64,000 bases of DNA, taken from Dryas octopetala (Eukaryota; Streptophyta; Magnoliopsida; Rosales; Rosaceae). Of the stretch, positions 35,310 through 47,862 are shown in pieces. The first letter of the stretch is position 1; each line of letters starts with the position of its first letter. The position numbers were made by a program, and so were the translations under genes. Below the pieces are notes generated by a model. The model searched no databases, was not told where the DNA came from, and worked only from the letters and a program-made list of their open reading frames with translations. The stretch is from positions 8,725,271-8,789,270 of the forward strand of contig OY992834.1 of the NCBI GenBank assembly GCA_963921425.1. Direction: 5' to 3'.

Positions 35310-38300
35310 TTTCGTTTCTTTTTCGATGCAACAAAAACGACAGGCAGGAGTGAAGTGAGAAGGCGTTTTTCCTATAGGGTCTATATGTGTGAGAGGGATA
35401 GGGAGTGAGCCCCAAGAGATGGGTCTGTGGTTTTATTCAAGCATTTGATGGATTTTAATGAAAGAAAAAAAAAGGCAATTTTGTTTGGCCACAACAAAAC
35501 CAAAAAGGAAAATTGTAAATGCTGTCTTACTCATCAGTCATCACCCCTTATTTTCTTTTTCTTTTTCTTTTTTGGCTTTTCTTGTTTTCATTATTTCCTA
35601 TTGCAATTGACACCCTTTGTTTCCAGTTTTCCACCCACTTCTAGTTTTTTTCTTTTTTTTCAAGATCCACCCACTTTTTTCTATTTTTTTACTTTAATTG
35701 CATTTTCCCTCTTTCATGAATTTGGTATATACTTTACCAACCATAACAAGGCAGTCCATAATGCCAAACCACATGGGGTAACCTTCTTTTCTTCTTTCCA
35801 TGTTCTTTGAAATAGCAAAAGATGGGGCAAGAGGCTTTTGGTTTGTTAGAGGCACAATGTGTCAATGGGCCCTTCTTTACCTTACTAAAATGTCATGCTT
35901 CATGCTTCTATGTCAAATCTCAATTGAATCTTTCATGATGTAGTGTTAGTCATGCATGAAAATTGACAAATAGAGTCCTTTATTTTTTGCACTCTTCAAG
36001 AGTGCTCACCACACCCCATTTTTAGTGAAAATTTTAACAGTTATTTTACCTCTCTCAAAAGTTAATAAGAAGAATACATTAGAATAGAAAAAAGGTTGAA
36101 ATTTCTTTAAAATCTAAAATTTCAAGTGGGTGTGGAGTAATGCATGACCGCTAGTTGGCCTCAAAACACACCAAAAAAAAAAAAAAAAAGCATGCATGAT
36201 CATCAAGTGGCCTTGATGAAGCCAACTATTACTTGTCTTCTTTAACTAGAAGACTTTTTTTAGAAACTTCAAAGAAATTAAATAAATAATTTCTTAAAGT
36301 TAATTTTGGAATATGTTATGATACATTGAGTAAAAATTTGATTTTTTAAATTTGGGTCTAGGTGCGGAGTAATTCAATGTAGTTTTGTAGTTTTGAGTAA
36401 AAGTGTAAAATAGACCAAGTTAGCACGAGCACGAAATGAGTTCTTTAGCACGAACGAACTCAAACACAACAAATAACTCATTATAGCAAAAAGAAAAACT
36501 CTAAAATTTCTTCAAAATCCAACATAAAAAAACATGCTGGCCAATTGGCCTAACAAAAGCATGCATGACATGCATTAGTCCTCAATGGGGTGCCCTACCC
36601 TTCTCACAATGAGGCGGCCCCATATGTTGTAGACTTGTAGGTCATACCTTATTATAAGAGGATGCCTCATAGGGCATGCCCCATTGAAGACTTTTTCCGC
36701 ATAACCAATTGGGTTCTAAAGAAGAATGCATGCACGTCGCCCAATTGGCCTTAAAAAAATTTATACATGACGAGAATTTGGATCGTCTACTAATTCTTGT
36801 ATGGTAATCTCATACTAATCAATTAAAATTGTCATTTTGCCTCCTCCACATCAGTTTGTAAATAAAAACTATTTTGCTTCCACTTCAGTTTGTATGTAAA
36901 TAAAACTTTTTTTTTCTTACTTGTCTAAACCTGTTACAAAAATAAAATACAACAAGCGTGCTTAATATTGACAAAACAACATACATTTAATTGATTAATA
37001 TGAAATTAACACATAAATGATTAGTAGAGGATCTAGATTCACATGGGGGCATGAACTTCCAATATTTCATCCACCAGTAGAAGATCTAAGTACTTTCTTA
37101 AACAACAAAGAAAACCCAAATAAAAATCCAAAATTTTTCTACTATCCTTTAATAATTATCCATCCAATTCAATAAATCAATCAAAAAGTCCTAAAAACCC
37201 CAATAAACCTAATATGAGATTCAATTGAGAAACATACTATCCAATTACCAATACTGGTGGTTTGGTGCGGAGGCAACAATGAAGTCATGGTGGTGTAGTG
37301 CGATAGGCCACGACTGAAACGAGAAGAGGTGAGGGAAGCTAGGGACATAGGCTCAAAGGAGACAACTCATAAGACATCGTGACTTTAGTATAGTGTGTTT
37401 GGGGTTTTTAGTGAAACTGCCCAAAACAACGGTTTTTAAAGCAATTTGCTTTAAAAAAAAAAAAGACAAGGTCCAAATTATTTGTATTGAAAGGATAATC
37501 ATATTAGGGTGAGACATAAAATTGTAGGAGTGAAACAACAAGGCTATTGTGGTCGTACGACCCCATTGCCCCCAATGTGGCTCCGCCACTGGTGTGGAGT
37601 AATTCAATGTAGTGAATAGTTTTTGCGTAAATGTGTGAAATGGAGGTCGGACTAACACACCATGACATGACACAAGCACAAAACGGGTCAAGCCTACACA
37701 AACACAAGAGGTCGTAGTTTATAGCCCACCAAGCACAACACAAGCACGAGCACGTCATGAGTCCGAACTAAGAATAAATCATTTAACATAGTTTGCTTAT
37801 TTCATAAAATTATTTTTTATGTGAATATGTTAGACTCCATTTTAATAGTTTGTCTCTTATTGTCAAAAGTGAACCCATAAATATAAAAAAAAAAAAAAAA
37901 AAAATTATGTCACCTATTGTACCAAGGTCATTGTAGTTAAGATTCTTAACTCGGTCACGAGAGTGTGTAATTCTAGTGGTGACGAATATTTACTCTTGTA
38001 TTAGAGATCTCAAATTTGAATTTCCTCTTTTTCCAATATCATTTGACAAAATTTAAGCAAAAAAAAAAAAAAACTCCCATCATCTTCTCTATACCCAAAA
38101 TCTTCCAAAAACTTTCTTAGAGCTTAGCGGCTTAGATTGAGTTTCCCCACGAATTAGAACATAATCTTATAATGGTTAAAAAACCAAAAAGGCATACAAC
38201 AAATTGAGGCAAAGAATAGGAATCCCAATTAAATTTGTTCGTTGTGAAAGGGTAATTGACTATATGATGTAAAGTGTGCAATGAAAAGTAGAAGAGCAAG

Positions 38301-41300
38301 TGACATTTAACTCCAATAAATTTGCTAAGCTTCGGCCTTTATCCCCAGTGCCCCACCCACTTTTAGTGACAGAGGAAGAAACCGCCGAAAGATAAAACAA
38401 GCAAGATTATAGAACATGCTATGGGATATACGATCCCAATTCATTTGTATAAACAAGCATCGGAATGGAATATTTTTAGTGCAGTTACTGTATAATACAA
38501 ACAAGAATTTGATCAAATTATATATTTATATAACAAGGCTGCACTAAAGAAATGCATAGTGCGTGGAGCCTCATCAGCTGATCGATCAACTTTTCTTCAG
38601 GCCAGAGGAAATGGGTAATACAAAAAAGAAATAAATAAAAGAAAAAAAAAATGGCTCAATGGGCAAACCAAGGATCAAAGCTCTGGACTTATTGACCTTT
38701 GGCATCACAGAATTTTTGTACTAATTAAGGAGTAATGAAACAATTGTAGTGGCTTCACCACTATGTAGCAACCTCTTTCTGGTAAAAACCGGCCACTTTG
38801 TGCACATTAAGTCATGCCTCACTTGCAATAGTTTATTGACAATAATATTCTTGACCAAATAATTAAGATTGTATATGTGCATATACGTGTCTTGTTCTGT
38901 GTTGGTTTTGCTAAGGAAAAACGACCAAATACATTTGGAACTTGCAGACATATATGGAGTGAAAAGAGAGATCTACTACCAACCAATCAATGAAAGTGAT
39001 GTTTAATAACTCAGCATTACATGTATTTTTCAAGTTAGAATAATGAAATTAGGTCAGGTTAGCCTTTTTTCAATTAAAATTATTTGGAACATCCATCTAA
39101 CCATGTTTTTATTCCTTATTAATGTGATGCTTGTACTATTGCAAGTCATCATATTTTTGTCGAAATTTTTTTTCTAAACTCATTCTTCCATCGAATATAA
39201 AAGGCCGGTTAAAGTAAATTGCGGATTCAAACCTTAATACCTTATGTTTAGGGGATGCACTACTTAGACTTCGCTTAATTAATTAATTAATTGGAATACT
39301 TGAACTGCAGAGTTGACTTAATTTGGCCTGCGGCTTTCCACTTTCCAGTTGAGCATGGCTTTCAACACCTAATGCATGATAGAAAAAGGTACCATGTAAA
39401 GGAAGATAGTGGAGCAAGTAATCAAGGAAAAGGAACAACACATGGCTGAATGGCCAAAAGGGAATTATTACAAACTTATGGGTCATGCAAATTTGGGGAT
39501 AACAATGAGTGGAGTTTATAGGATTATTATGAGAAACCATGCAAAGTACTACCCAAGTGCTCATAGTCTCCTACAAAATTGTGGGTGGGAAATGCATGTG
39601 GAAAATGTGCTTGTGAGCTTGGCATTGCAATTTGCAACAAAAGGTTTCTTGGCTATTGGTGGTTGCAATTTGTGGGGTCTTTAAAATCCATGAATGAATG
39701 GGTTCTAGACATGTGCTTGGTGAGAAATTCACTTTAAAAAGGTTTCAGCATCTTCCAAAATAGAGATGGTGAGGAACCATGGACAAGTGGACATCAGTCA
39801 GGCCCCTTCCTATTTAAGGTAAAAAAAAGTAAAAATAATAATTGTTTTTAAAAAGTGATTTCTTCACTCTCCCAAGTGCCAAGCATAATAATAGGAATTT
39901 TTGCAAATAATGGGAGTATGGGACAGTTTTTTTTTTAATATTTTTATTGAGAGTATGGGACAAAGTTCACTTTGGAAAGCAACCCAAATTGACTTAACAG
40001 AGCATTAATGGGATAAAAATAAGTTTCGATTAGTATAAAGCTGGCCCCCTTTTTTAAAAATACATATTGCTATATAAATTAGCACAATTTTGCTATGCTA
40101 TAGCCTATAGGAGGTGTTAGACTTTTATGAAATTTAATGAAAAAAAAAATTGGATTTAATTAAGAATAATCATGAAGTAATCAAGTGTATCTTGATTATT
40201 ACATGATTATGTTGGGAACCAATGTTAAGTTCTTGAAAATTTGGGTGTTAAGTTCTTGATAATTACACTTTAACCAATAATTAGGCCCTCTAAATAAAAC
40301 TCCTCCTTGCATTAAATTGGAGTATGGTTCATCCATAAATTAATTAACTATAATTAGGTACTCTTAAATTCTCCTTATACTAAATTGGAATATGATGTTT
40401 GAAAAAAGAGTAGTGCTAGACATCCCACATTTTTATACCATAATTTCATACCACCTTATGTGGCAATTTACATGGCATTCATGCATTGGATATTAAAAAA
40501 TAAAAATAAAAATCTAAAAAAAAAAAAAAAAACTTTGTCCAGTAAAATAATGACATGTAAGATAGTATAAAAATATGGTATAAGAATATGGTAAATATAA
40601 CATTATTCTTGAAAAAATAACAAATATACGAATTTATTTTTTATTCTTATTTTTAATATTATATTTAATATTTGATATGACCGAAAATAAAGAAAATAAA
40701 ATGATTTCAAATTACCCGCCCTTTGTTTTTGGTTCAAAGGCGCCCAAAATTCAAAAGATACACATCGAACGGCCCCTATTAAATGACTTTAATATATATA
40801 GTTTTTACCTCTCAAAAAAATAAAAGTAAAAATTGGTCTGCCATGTTTCGTCATCTTTGAGCAGACGAACTGACGAAGAAGTCCGTATGAAATCCGACCA
40901 TGAATGAACGACGTCGGGTTTAGCAGACTCGGCACACACCGATCCGATAAAATCGTACGACTGCCAACCCATCCACGTCGCATCATGAGCCCAATTAAAT
41001 GCGTGTGATTGGGTCTGTCTTGTTTGATTTTCAATCAATCAATCGCCACAAGCCTAAGCCTACTACAACAGACTGTAAAGTATGCAACACACGTTAAGTA
41101 CTGAACCACCTACGTACTACTCACCACCACCTCCAAGCCCACAAATAGTAGCAGCTTTTGCTCCGCTGATTTGTTTCTCATCACGCTAACCGAGTTCTCA
41201 CCTACCCAAAACCCAGTTTTCTGAATTGAAGACACTTACACGGTAATGAAAATGTGCAGAAACAAAGACCAGCTGTTTGAATTCTCATTGAAAGCTTTTA

Positions 41301-41460
41301 CATCACCAAATCAGAATATGCAAATTTCACGACACAAATTTGCTTCTCTAGATCCCTCCCTACACAACCACACAACTCTCTAGCAGTACCTGATACACAG
41401 TCATACCCTACCCCCGCACAAGAGACCAACACACCAAAAAAAAAAAAAATGACAGAAGAC
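35310..41460. other. Intergenic DNA, no gene seen
   Basis: Long AT-rich interval. Two related segments (about 36,363-36,480 and 37,594-37,760) share GGAGTAATTCAATGTAGT and runs of CACGAGCACGA-type sequence and look like copies of one dispersed repeat. A MITE lies at 40,408-40,608. The stretch 40,840-41,030 is more GC-rich but its frames resemble no family. Confidence 0.4.
40408..40608. mobile_element. Mutator-like MITE, copy 2, 9-bp TSD
   Basis: Same family as 13,505-13,692 in inverted orientation: GAGTAGTGCTAGACATCCC at the left, the complement of GAATAATGTTATATTTACC at the right. TTGAAAAAA precedes (40,399-40,407) and follows (40,609-40,617) the element. Confidence 0.85.
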
Positions 41461-41671
41461 TGAGAGTTACGTAGTCAAGAAGAAATCAGAACACGGCTTG
41501 TAAACGCTCTCGAAATTCAACCTGTTCATCTCCACCGGCATTCGATCAAATTCACCGCACTCATCATCATCAAACTCCATCATAGACCGTCCATTTTCAC
41601 CCCTTTTGCCTTTCGTTTCTTTACCTCCCAAATTTTTTTACCTTTCGTTTCTTTCTTTTTCCCAAATTTTT

Positions 41672-42580
41672 TCACCTTTCTGTGTTGTGGGACCCATCCG
41701 CGCCAAGCAAGCAGCACATGAAACGTGAGCCGTCCGTTGGAGCAGGGAGTGGGACCCTCCTCATCAAACCCTTGCCGTTGTTGCTGTTTCCCGCCAAATC
41801 TCTGTTTTTGCCGTTCAACTCCATCAGAGCCGATAATGGCGTAGCCGGAGCAGATGCAGTCGGCGGGGAACGGCCGCTGCCGCCGTCACAGGACATCGCA
41901 GGGGCAAAACGGTCATTGAAAGAGAGCGCCTTCGCCGCCGGCGACGAGTGCTTCTTCTGAAGCCCGCGCTCGTTGAAAGAGTTCGCCTTCGGCTTCGGCG
42001 TCGCCGGCGACGGCGACGAGTGCTTCCGGAGCGCGCGCTCGTTGAACGAGTTCTCCTTCTGGCAACGGCGCCGGAAGCTTTCCCCCTTCCCCATCAGATC
42101 GCGGTACCCGATCGCTGACACGTCGTTCAGCGCCGGAGCCATGTCCGGTCCATCAACCACCATCGCGCCTACGTTCAAAACCCCCTGGAACCTCCCCGAA
42201 GGCCTCCGAATCTGGAGGGCGGTAAACGACGGCGTCTTGGCCTCGACTTGGAGAAAATTGTTGAGCAAGAATCGGACGCTGCCGACGAGGCTGTCGCGGA
42301 CGCAGCCGAGGGCGTAGATCTCGACGGTGACGCCGGAAGTCTCGGTGGCCAGGAACGCGGAGGTGACCTTGAAGAAGAAGCGATCGTTCCAGGTCGGGTT
42401 CTCGCCGCCGACCTTGTCGATTCGGGTCCGGAGCTTGTTGTCGGAGTCGACCCAAGCGGCGGCGTAGGTGCGCATGCGGCGCAAGGTAGCAGGCGGCGGC
42501 TTGAGGCCCTGGGCGGAGATGAGGTTGATCTCCAGCAAGTGCGTGGTCTCTCCTCCCCTTTCTCTCCTCGTCATCAACAT
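41672..42580 (-). CDS. C2-domain protein of the SRC2/CaLB type
   Basis: A single exon of 302 residues. Residues 13-140 form a C2 domain (LLEINLISAQGLKPP, YAAAWVDSDNKLRTRID, GGENPTWNDRFFFKV, GVTVEIYALG, LVGSVRFLLNNFL). This matches the plant SRC2-like calcium-dependent lipid-binding family, so binding to membrane phospholipids is likely. Acidic residues D45, D47, D55 and D66 lie in places where such domains hold Ca2+, though I cannot say all ligands are present. The C-terminal half is basic and Ser/Pro-rich with three copies of SFN[E/D]R (178-182, 201-205, 220-224), each followed by a Lys- or Ser-rich stretch. The gene body is markedly GC-rich compared with its flanks. A start two codons later (Met3) is equally possible. 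Confidence 0.88.
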   Translation of the reverse strand: MLMTRRERGGETTHLLEINLISAQGLKPPPATLRRMRTYAAAWVDSDNKLRTRIDKVGGENPTWNDRFFFKVTSAFLATETSGVTVEIYALGCVRDSLVGSVRFLLNNFLQVEAKTPSFTALQIRRPSGRFQGVLNVGAMVVDGPDMAPALNDVSAIGYRDLMGKGESFRRRCQKENSFNERALRKHSSPSPATPKPKANSFNERGLQKKHSSPAAKALSFNDRFAPAMSCDGGSGRSPPTASAPATPLSALMELNGKNRDLAGNSNNGKGLMRRVPLPAPTDGSRFMCCLLGADGSHNTER

Positions 42581-42599
42581 TCTTCTCAGGAGAGATCGA

Positions 42600-43809
42600 A
42601 ATCGACGACTCGGATTCGATCACGCGCGATCAAGAAAGAAGGAAAGAAAAGGGACGGTCTTGATGAGGGTCAAGAAAGTACAGGGAGTCGGGCCATGACG
42701 TGCCGGTGAAGATTCTGGAGATTTTGAAAGAGAGAGAATAGCGCGGGGTTTTATTTCTCTGTTGCAAGAAACAGTGGAGTTCCCGGGCTCCCTTTTAGAA
42801 GAGCAAATTGTTTGGGGCCCAGCTTTTCCAGGTTGGATCTTGCGGACTAAATTCTATGCTCGCTCTGTGTGATTCAAGTAACACCTGTACGAATCTGTTC
42901 ATATTTTAATACCCATTTTTAGTAACCATTTTTTCTCTATCATAAGAACCTTCTGGTTCTATAAAATGAGAAATGTTCCACCACTCAACTTTTAGTGAAA
43001 ATTTATATTTTATTATTTTGACCTTTCTTTTTCTTTTATTTTTTTAATTAATAATTTTATTTGCACCTTAATAAATGAGATTATTTAAATACAATAACTA
43101 AAAGAAATATGAATTACTATTGTACTTAAAATTCTTATATACAATGATTGTACATAACAACTAATATATAAAAACTTAAATGTGAGAAATAAATTCTATA
43201 ACTATAACAAGCACCGAAATAATACGGAATATATAAAATTTTATGTTTTTTTTATGGTTGTATATAATAATTTTTTCTAGTATAACCAAAGGGCTGACCT
43301 TCTCTCGTTCATGCATGGAACTGACCCTCTCAATATTTTTGGGTTGCCCAAGATGGCATTGGTAGCGGGCAAGGAAATTTGTATGTTGGGGTGAAAAAAA
43401 AAAAAATAATCGAGTGTGTTGTTCGATTTCTTGGGACCAAATAGATTTGAGAAATTTCACTTGCCATAGTGTCTGTTAGATTTTCATGTATGTAAAATTT
43501 GCAAATCTAATAGACGACAATTTGAATGCTTCAATGGTTAACTAGGAGCATATAATAGTAGCATGGTTATATTATCACTAATAACCAGTAAAAGCCAAGG
43601 TCATGGTTAACGTTTTAGAGTACAGTGAATTCTAGCAATTTTCTCAAAGCTCCAAAATGACAAAGAAAACCAATAACGCATTTTATTCATAATGCCATGT
43701 AATTCATTAACACAGGGTTTACACGTTGTAAATACAAGGAATTAAACTCAAACCCACATTACAACAATCTACATTTGCTCCAACAAAGATTGAGCCCTGA
43801 GGGACCTGT
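42600..43809. other. Short intergenic region
   Basis: Contains the presumed promoter and leader of the C2 gene and the 3' untranslated region of the BAG6-like gene. Nothing else recognised. Confidence 0.4.
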
Positions 43810-46800
43810 TTACATTGCAACACCAACACCACTCTCCTTCAAGGGATTTTTTGATGGTTTGACACAAGGAGATCCAGATGCTGCTATTCTATGTCGTCTT
43901 GTCCTCACTTTCTTCTTCCTGGCCAACTTTTTCTCCAAGTCTTTCACTCTACCAGTCAAGTCTGATATAACCTGTAACTGGTCTTTGCCAGCTTCCATCA
44001 ATTTCTGCATCATATCCCTCAATTTCTCATTCTCTTCTATTAGCTTTCTATCACTTTCAACTACCATGACACTTCCATCAATGGAGGACATATCGCTTGC
44101 AGTTGGTGTTGCAGGTAATGATTCACTCTTCTGCTCACTCACCTCTACATGCATTGGCGTAGATTGTGTCTCAACCAAGACATCCTCTTTGGTAGTTTCT
44201 GCAACATTTTCCTGTCCATTGCTGCTGTCCTGGAATTCGACTTTGCTCTCTTGCATCTTTATATCCTCTTTTGTGGTTGCTGCTGGCAGGCATTCACAGA
44301 CTTCTACACTATTATCAATTGGCGCTTTGTCTTCAGTTGGCATCTCTGTATCAGCCAATACAGAGAAGTGAGTACCAGCATCGTTAATTATGTCTAAAGG
44401 TCCATCTTCACGCACCACATCATCATGAGTTTCTGTCTGAATAGGCAAGCTGGACTCGATTGAATCAGAGAGCACTGGAAGATAATCATTCTTGCTAACT
44501 TCGTTTTGGTGCTGGTGCTCCACCTCTGCGTCAAGCACTGAATCTCCAGGGAGGTCCTCATCCTTCTTAGATCCAACCTCTACCGGCTCCCCTGATTGGA
44601 CAATAGGCTGCTCCTCCATTGCTTCCTCTGGTTTTTGCTCTAACTGATCCACATATGGAGTCCCATCCCCTTGTGAAATTTCATCAAGCGCCACCACTTG
44701 GTGTTCTTCTTCTCCGCTTTGTGAGACATCTTTCTCCATATGTAGTTCAACTTCATTCTTCTTGAATTCAGTATCTGCACGGTCCTCATCAATTATGCCT
44801 AGTGACAATTCTGCAGGTTCATTCATCTCTGCCTCTTTAACATCAATTGGCAAAGTTACATCTGGTGACATATCCACTTCTTCGCCTGGTTTCATTTCAT
44901 GGTTGCTCATTTCTACTGGTTCATCCTTTTCAGGCTCTGAAATGGCAGGCTCAGCATCAAGTGCTCCTTGAGGCAACTCTTCTAAATCTCTCTCTAGATT
45001 TGTATTAACAACTTCAGAAGAGTTTCCCACCACGCTATAGTCTGTCTTGTCTTCTACAAGAGATGGCACTTCATCACATTGCTCAAGCTCAGTAGCACCA
45101 CTGACCATTTCTTTATCTACCACCGAAAGCTCTCCGTTTACTACATCATCTTCCGGTTCAATAGTGGGCCTTGAATCAAGATCTTCAGGCTTTAGACCAC
45201 TTGCCACTGGTAGTTCTTGATGACCATCCTCAGGTGCTGTGAGAATCTCTTTATAATCAGAGATATCTGGTTCCTCAACTTTGGAATCAGGCACAGGAAC
45301 CTGCCCTTGGCATGGCTCCGTGGCATGATGACTGCTCTCACTGACACCATCAACTAATCCTTCACCAAGTCCTGTTGCCTCCTCTTTTTGCTGCTCTACC
45401 ATACAGTCATTGTTGTTGGTGCTGCCACTGAGATGTTCCACAGGTTTAATAGTTGATACCTTCTCTGTTAGGTCTTGAGATCTCTTAGTCATTAGGTCAT
45501 CAAGCTTTTCCTGTAGAGCTACAAGCTCCTTCGCCAAAGATCTTCTGATGTCTCTGAGACTTGGGAGCAAACCCTGTTGAAAAGCAATCAAACCACGAAT
45601 CAGATGAGCATATATTAAATTGAGACAATCCCACAATTTCAAATTACTTATGCAATCACTAAACCAGTAGGGCATGCTGATTCAGATCCTAATTGAAAGT
45701 TACTTGTTTGCCAACCCCAAGAACCATACAAACATGAATTGGACAAATCAATTACTTCTCAACAGACCCTATAACAACAACCGTTCATTTATCAGATAAA
45801 AACAAAAAATAAAGAGAGCCGATTTCATTAGTATGCATGTCAGACTGTCTGTGTGAATATGAGCTTTTCACATGCAAGGTAGCAACATGATAAATTCTAA
45901 GCCTCAACTACAAAGTAGAAATTAACCAGTCATCAGTCAATCACATACCTGAATGGTATCCAATTTTAGGAGAAGTCTCATGATTGTTTCTCCAATTACC
46001 ACTCTTTGCTTATTATCTATTGGGAGATCAGAAGCCTCCAAAGATGTGATGCGATTCCGAATATCAGCCGCTTGCTCACGTACTTGAGCTATTTGCTTCA
46101 ATTTCTTCAATGGTTCCCACCTCCTAACCTCAAACCCACGGTACACAGATTGAATAAGCACAGCTGCTTCTACATCTGTCAAAGTCTTTCTATTGTGTTT
46201 GCCTTCATCACCAACTGGTTTGGCTGTCTCTGTCGCATTGTTAGCTGCTGTATTCCCTACATTTCTTGCTCCTTGATCATTAACCTCACATGGAGCTCCA
46301 TTTTTCCCAGCTTCCCCAATGATTGGCTTCCCGGATTCCTCCTCTTTGGAATTAACAGGAATCTGGGAAGTAGGCATCACATCCTTGTTTTCACTGATTT
46401 TCCCATCCATCACCTCAATAACCTTCTCTTTTTTGGATGGCTCCACCTCCTTGCTGTTGCCTGAAATGCAATTTTCAGGCCTTGGCTCTTGTCTTGTGTT
46501 CTCTTGTAAACCCAATGAAGCAGAGGCCTTGGCAGTGTCGGTTGAAGTCTCTTGTTTGAGTCCTTTTGGACCAGGAGGACTAGGTGATCGCGAACTCCCA
46601 TTGCGGTCTTTCTTCCTCGGCAAAGGATCAACTCTCAGACAAACAGGAGGTAACCCAGATGACTTTTTCAGGGATGAGGACTGTCTTTTAACGCTAGTAC
46701 CAGAAGCTTTGTTAGCTGCATTGTCTTCTACATGTTTCACAGGGATACTTGTTTCACTTCTCGCAGTGTCTTTACAATTGTCCTCCTTATGTGGATCCAT

Positions 46801-47862
46801 TTGCTTCACAAGTATGGTTTTCTGATTAGAAGGTTTTTCCTTTCTCTCAACAACACCCTGAGCAGCAGGTTTCTCATCATTTATTCTAGTCTCTTTTGAG
46901 GCATCACCATTCTCAGCATGCTTCACCTCCCTATTGTCCTCCTTTCCAACTTCATTCTGCTTATTTTTGTAAGGCAACCAGATGAACGGGAATGGGAATT
47001 GCTTCTTTTGGTCTTCACCCAGCTGATCCTGAGAAGCATTCACATCCTTTTCTTTCTTTCCAACTTCCTCTTGCTGATTATCATAAGATGGCACCCAGAA
47101 AATTGGAAATGGGAATCCCCTCTTTTTATCCTCACTCTGTTGATCCTGGACCTGTTTCCTATCTCCACCTTGCATCATAGACCCAAGGTTGTTCATGTCA
47201 AAAGGGAACCAACCACACCTCTGGTCTCCTTCCTGAGACTTCAAGCTCTCAGGAGGCCTCGACTCCCTTTGAATCTTCTTCGGCTCTATGGTCTCCTGTT
47301 CAGAAGCCTTCCTTTGCCCTCTCTCATCCGTGTGTTCTCGAGGAACCCACACAATTGGATAAGGGTAGTTTTTCATCTGAACCGGAACCAAAGAGTCATT
47401 CGCCTTCTTCTCAACTACATCCGGTTCGTGTTCTTCAATCTTCACACCCTTATCTACATTCTGGTGGTGGGAATGATTAGGACACCCACAGCAGTGATAA
47501 CTCCGAGGCATATTCTTGTCATACTCATATTTGGGAAGCTCCATGGAATAATGAGGAGGCGGCACATAATGAACAGGGTGGTAGGCTTCATGATATGGAC
47601 CAGGATAACCTCCACAAAAGTGCACTGGTGATGGGATTGGTGCATGAGGGTAGGAGGGTCTGAAACCACAGTAACCAGGGGCATTATTATGGTTGCAGAA
47701 AGAATGGCAGGGCATTGGGTAGCCATAGTTGCCACCATTGGGCCAAGGCTCAAATGCCATAGGTGGGCTGGCTTCAAAACCCGGATAACGGTACTGAGGG
47801 AATGAGAAGGTTTGGTTTCTCTGATGGGGGTATGAATCCATGTCTCCGTATACAGGCATCAT
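43810..47862 (-). CDS. BAG6: BAG family co-chaperone, BAG6-like (2 coding exons)
   Basis: Exons on the minus strand are 47,862-45,949 and 45,573-43,810, giving 1,225 residues; the junction CAG^GTATGT..CAACAG^GG splits the BAG domain in phase 0. The start is MMPVYGDM, matching the family start; the upstream frame runs into an acceptor (GACAG^GTCTTGG, 47,880/47,879), so a 5' UTR intron (to about 48,423) is likely. The N-terminus is Pro/Tyr/His-rich with three copies of an aromatic motif (YPYPIVWVP 166-174, FPFPIFWVP 250-258, FPFPFIWLP 289-297). An IQ motif (VLIQSVYRGFEVRRW, 568-582) is followed by the BAG domain (about 589-665). The long C-terminus is acidic. BAG6 of Arabidopsis binds calmodulin through the IQ motif and Hsp70 through BAG, and is linked to basal defence, autophagy and heat response. 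The final part is a predicted coiled coil ending in basic residues. Confidence 0.93.

Noticed and set aside
42153..42709. Frames of 150-156 codons overlapping the C2 gene on both strands
   Set aside because: They arise from high GC content opposite or out of frame with the C2 domain, which has clear family matches.
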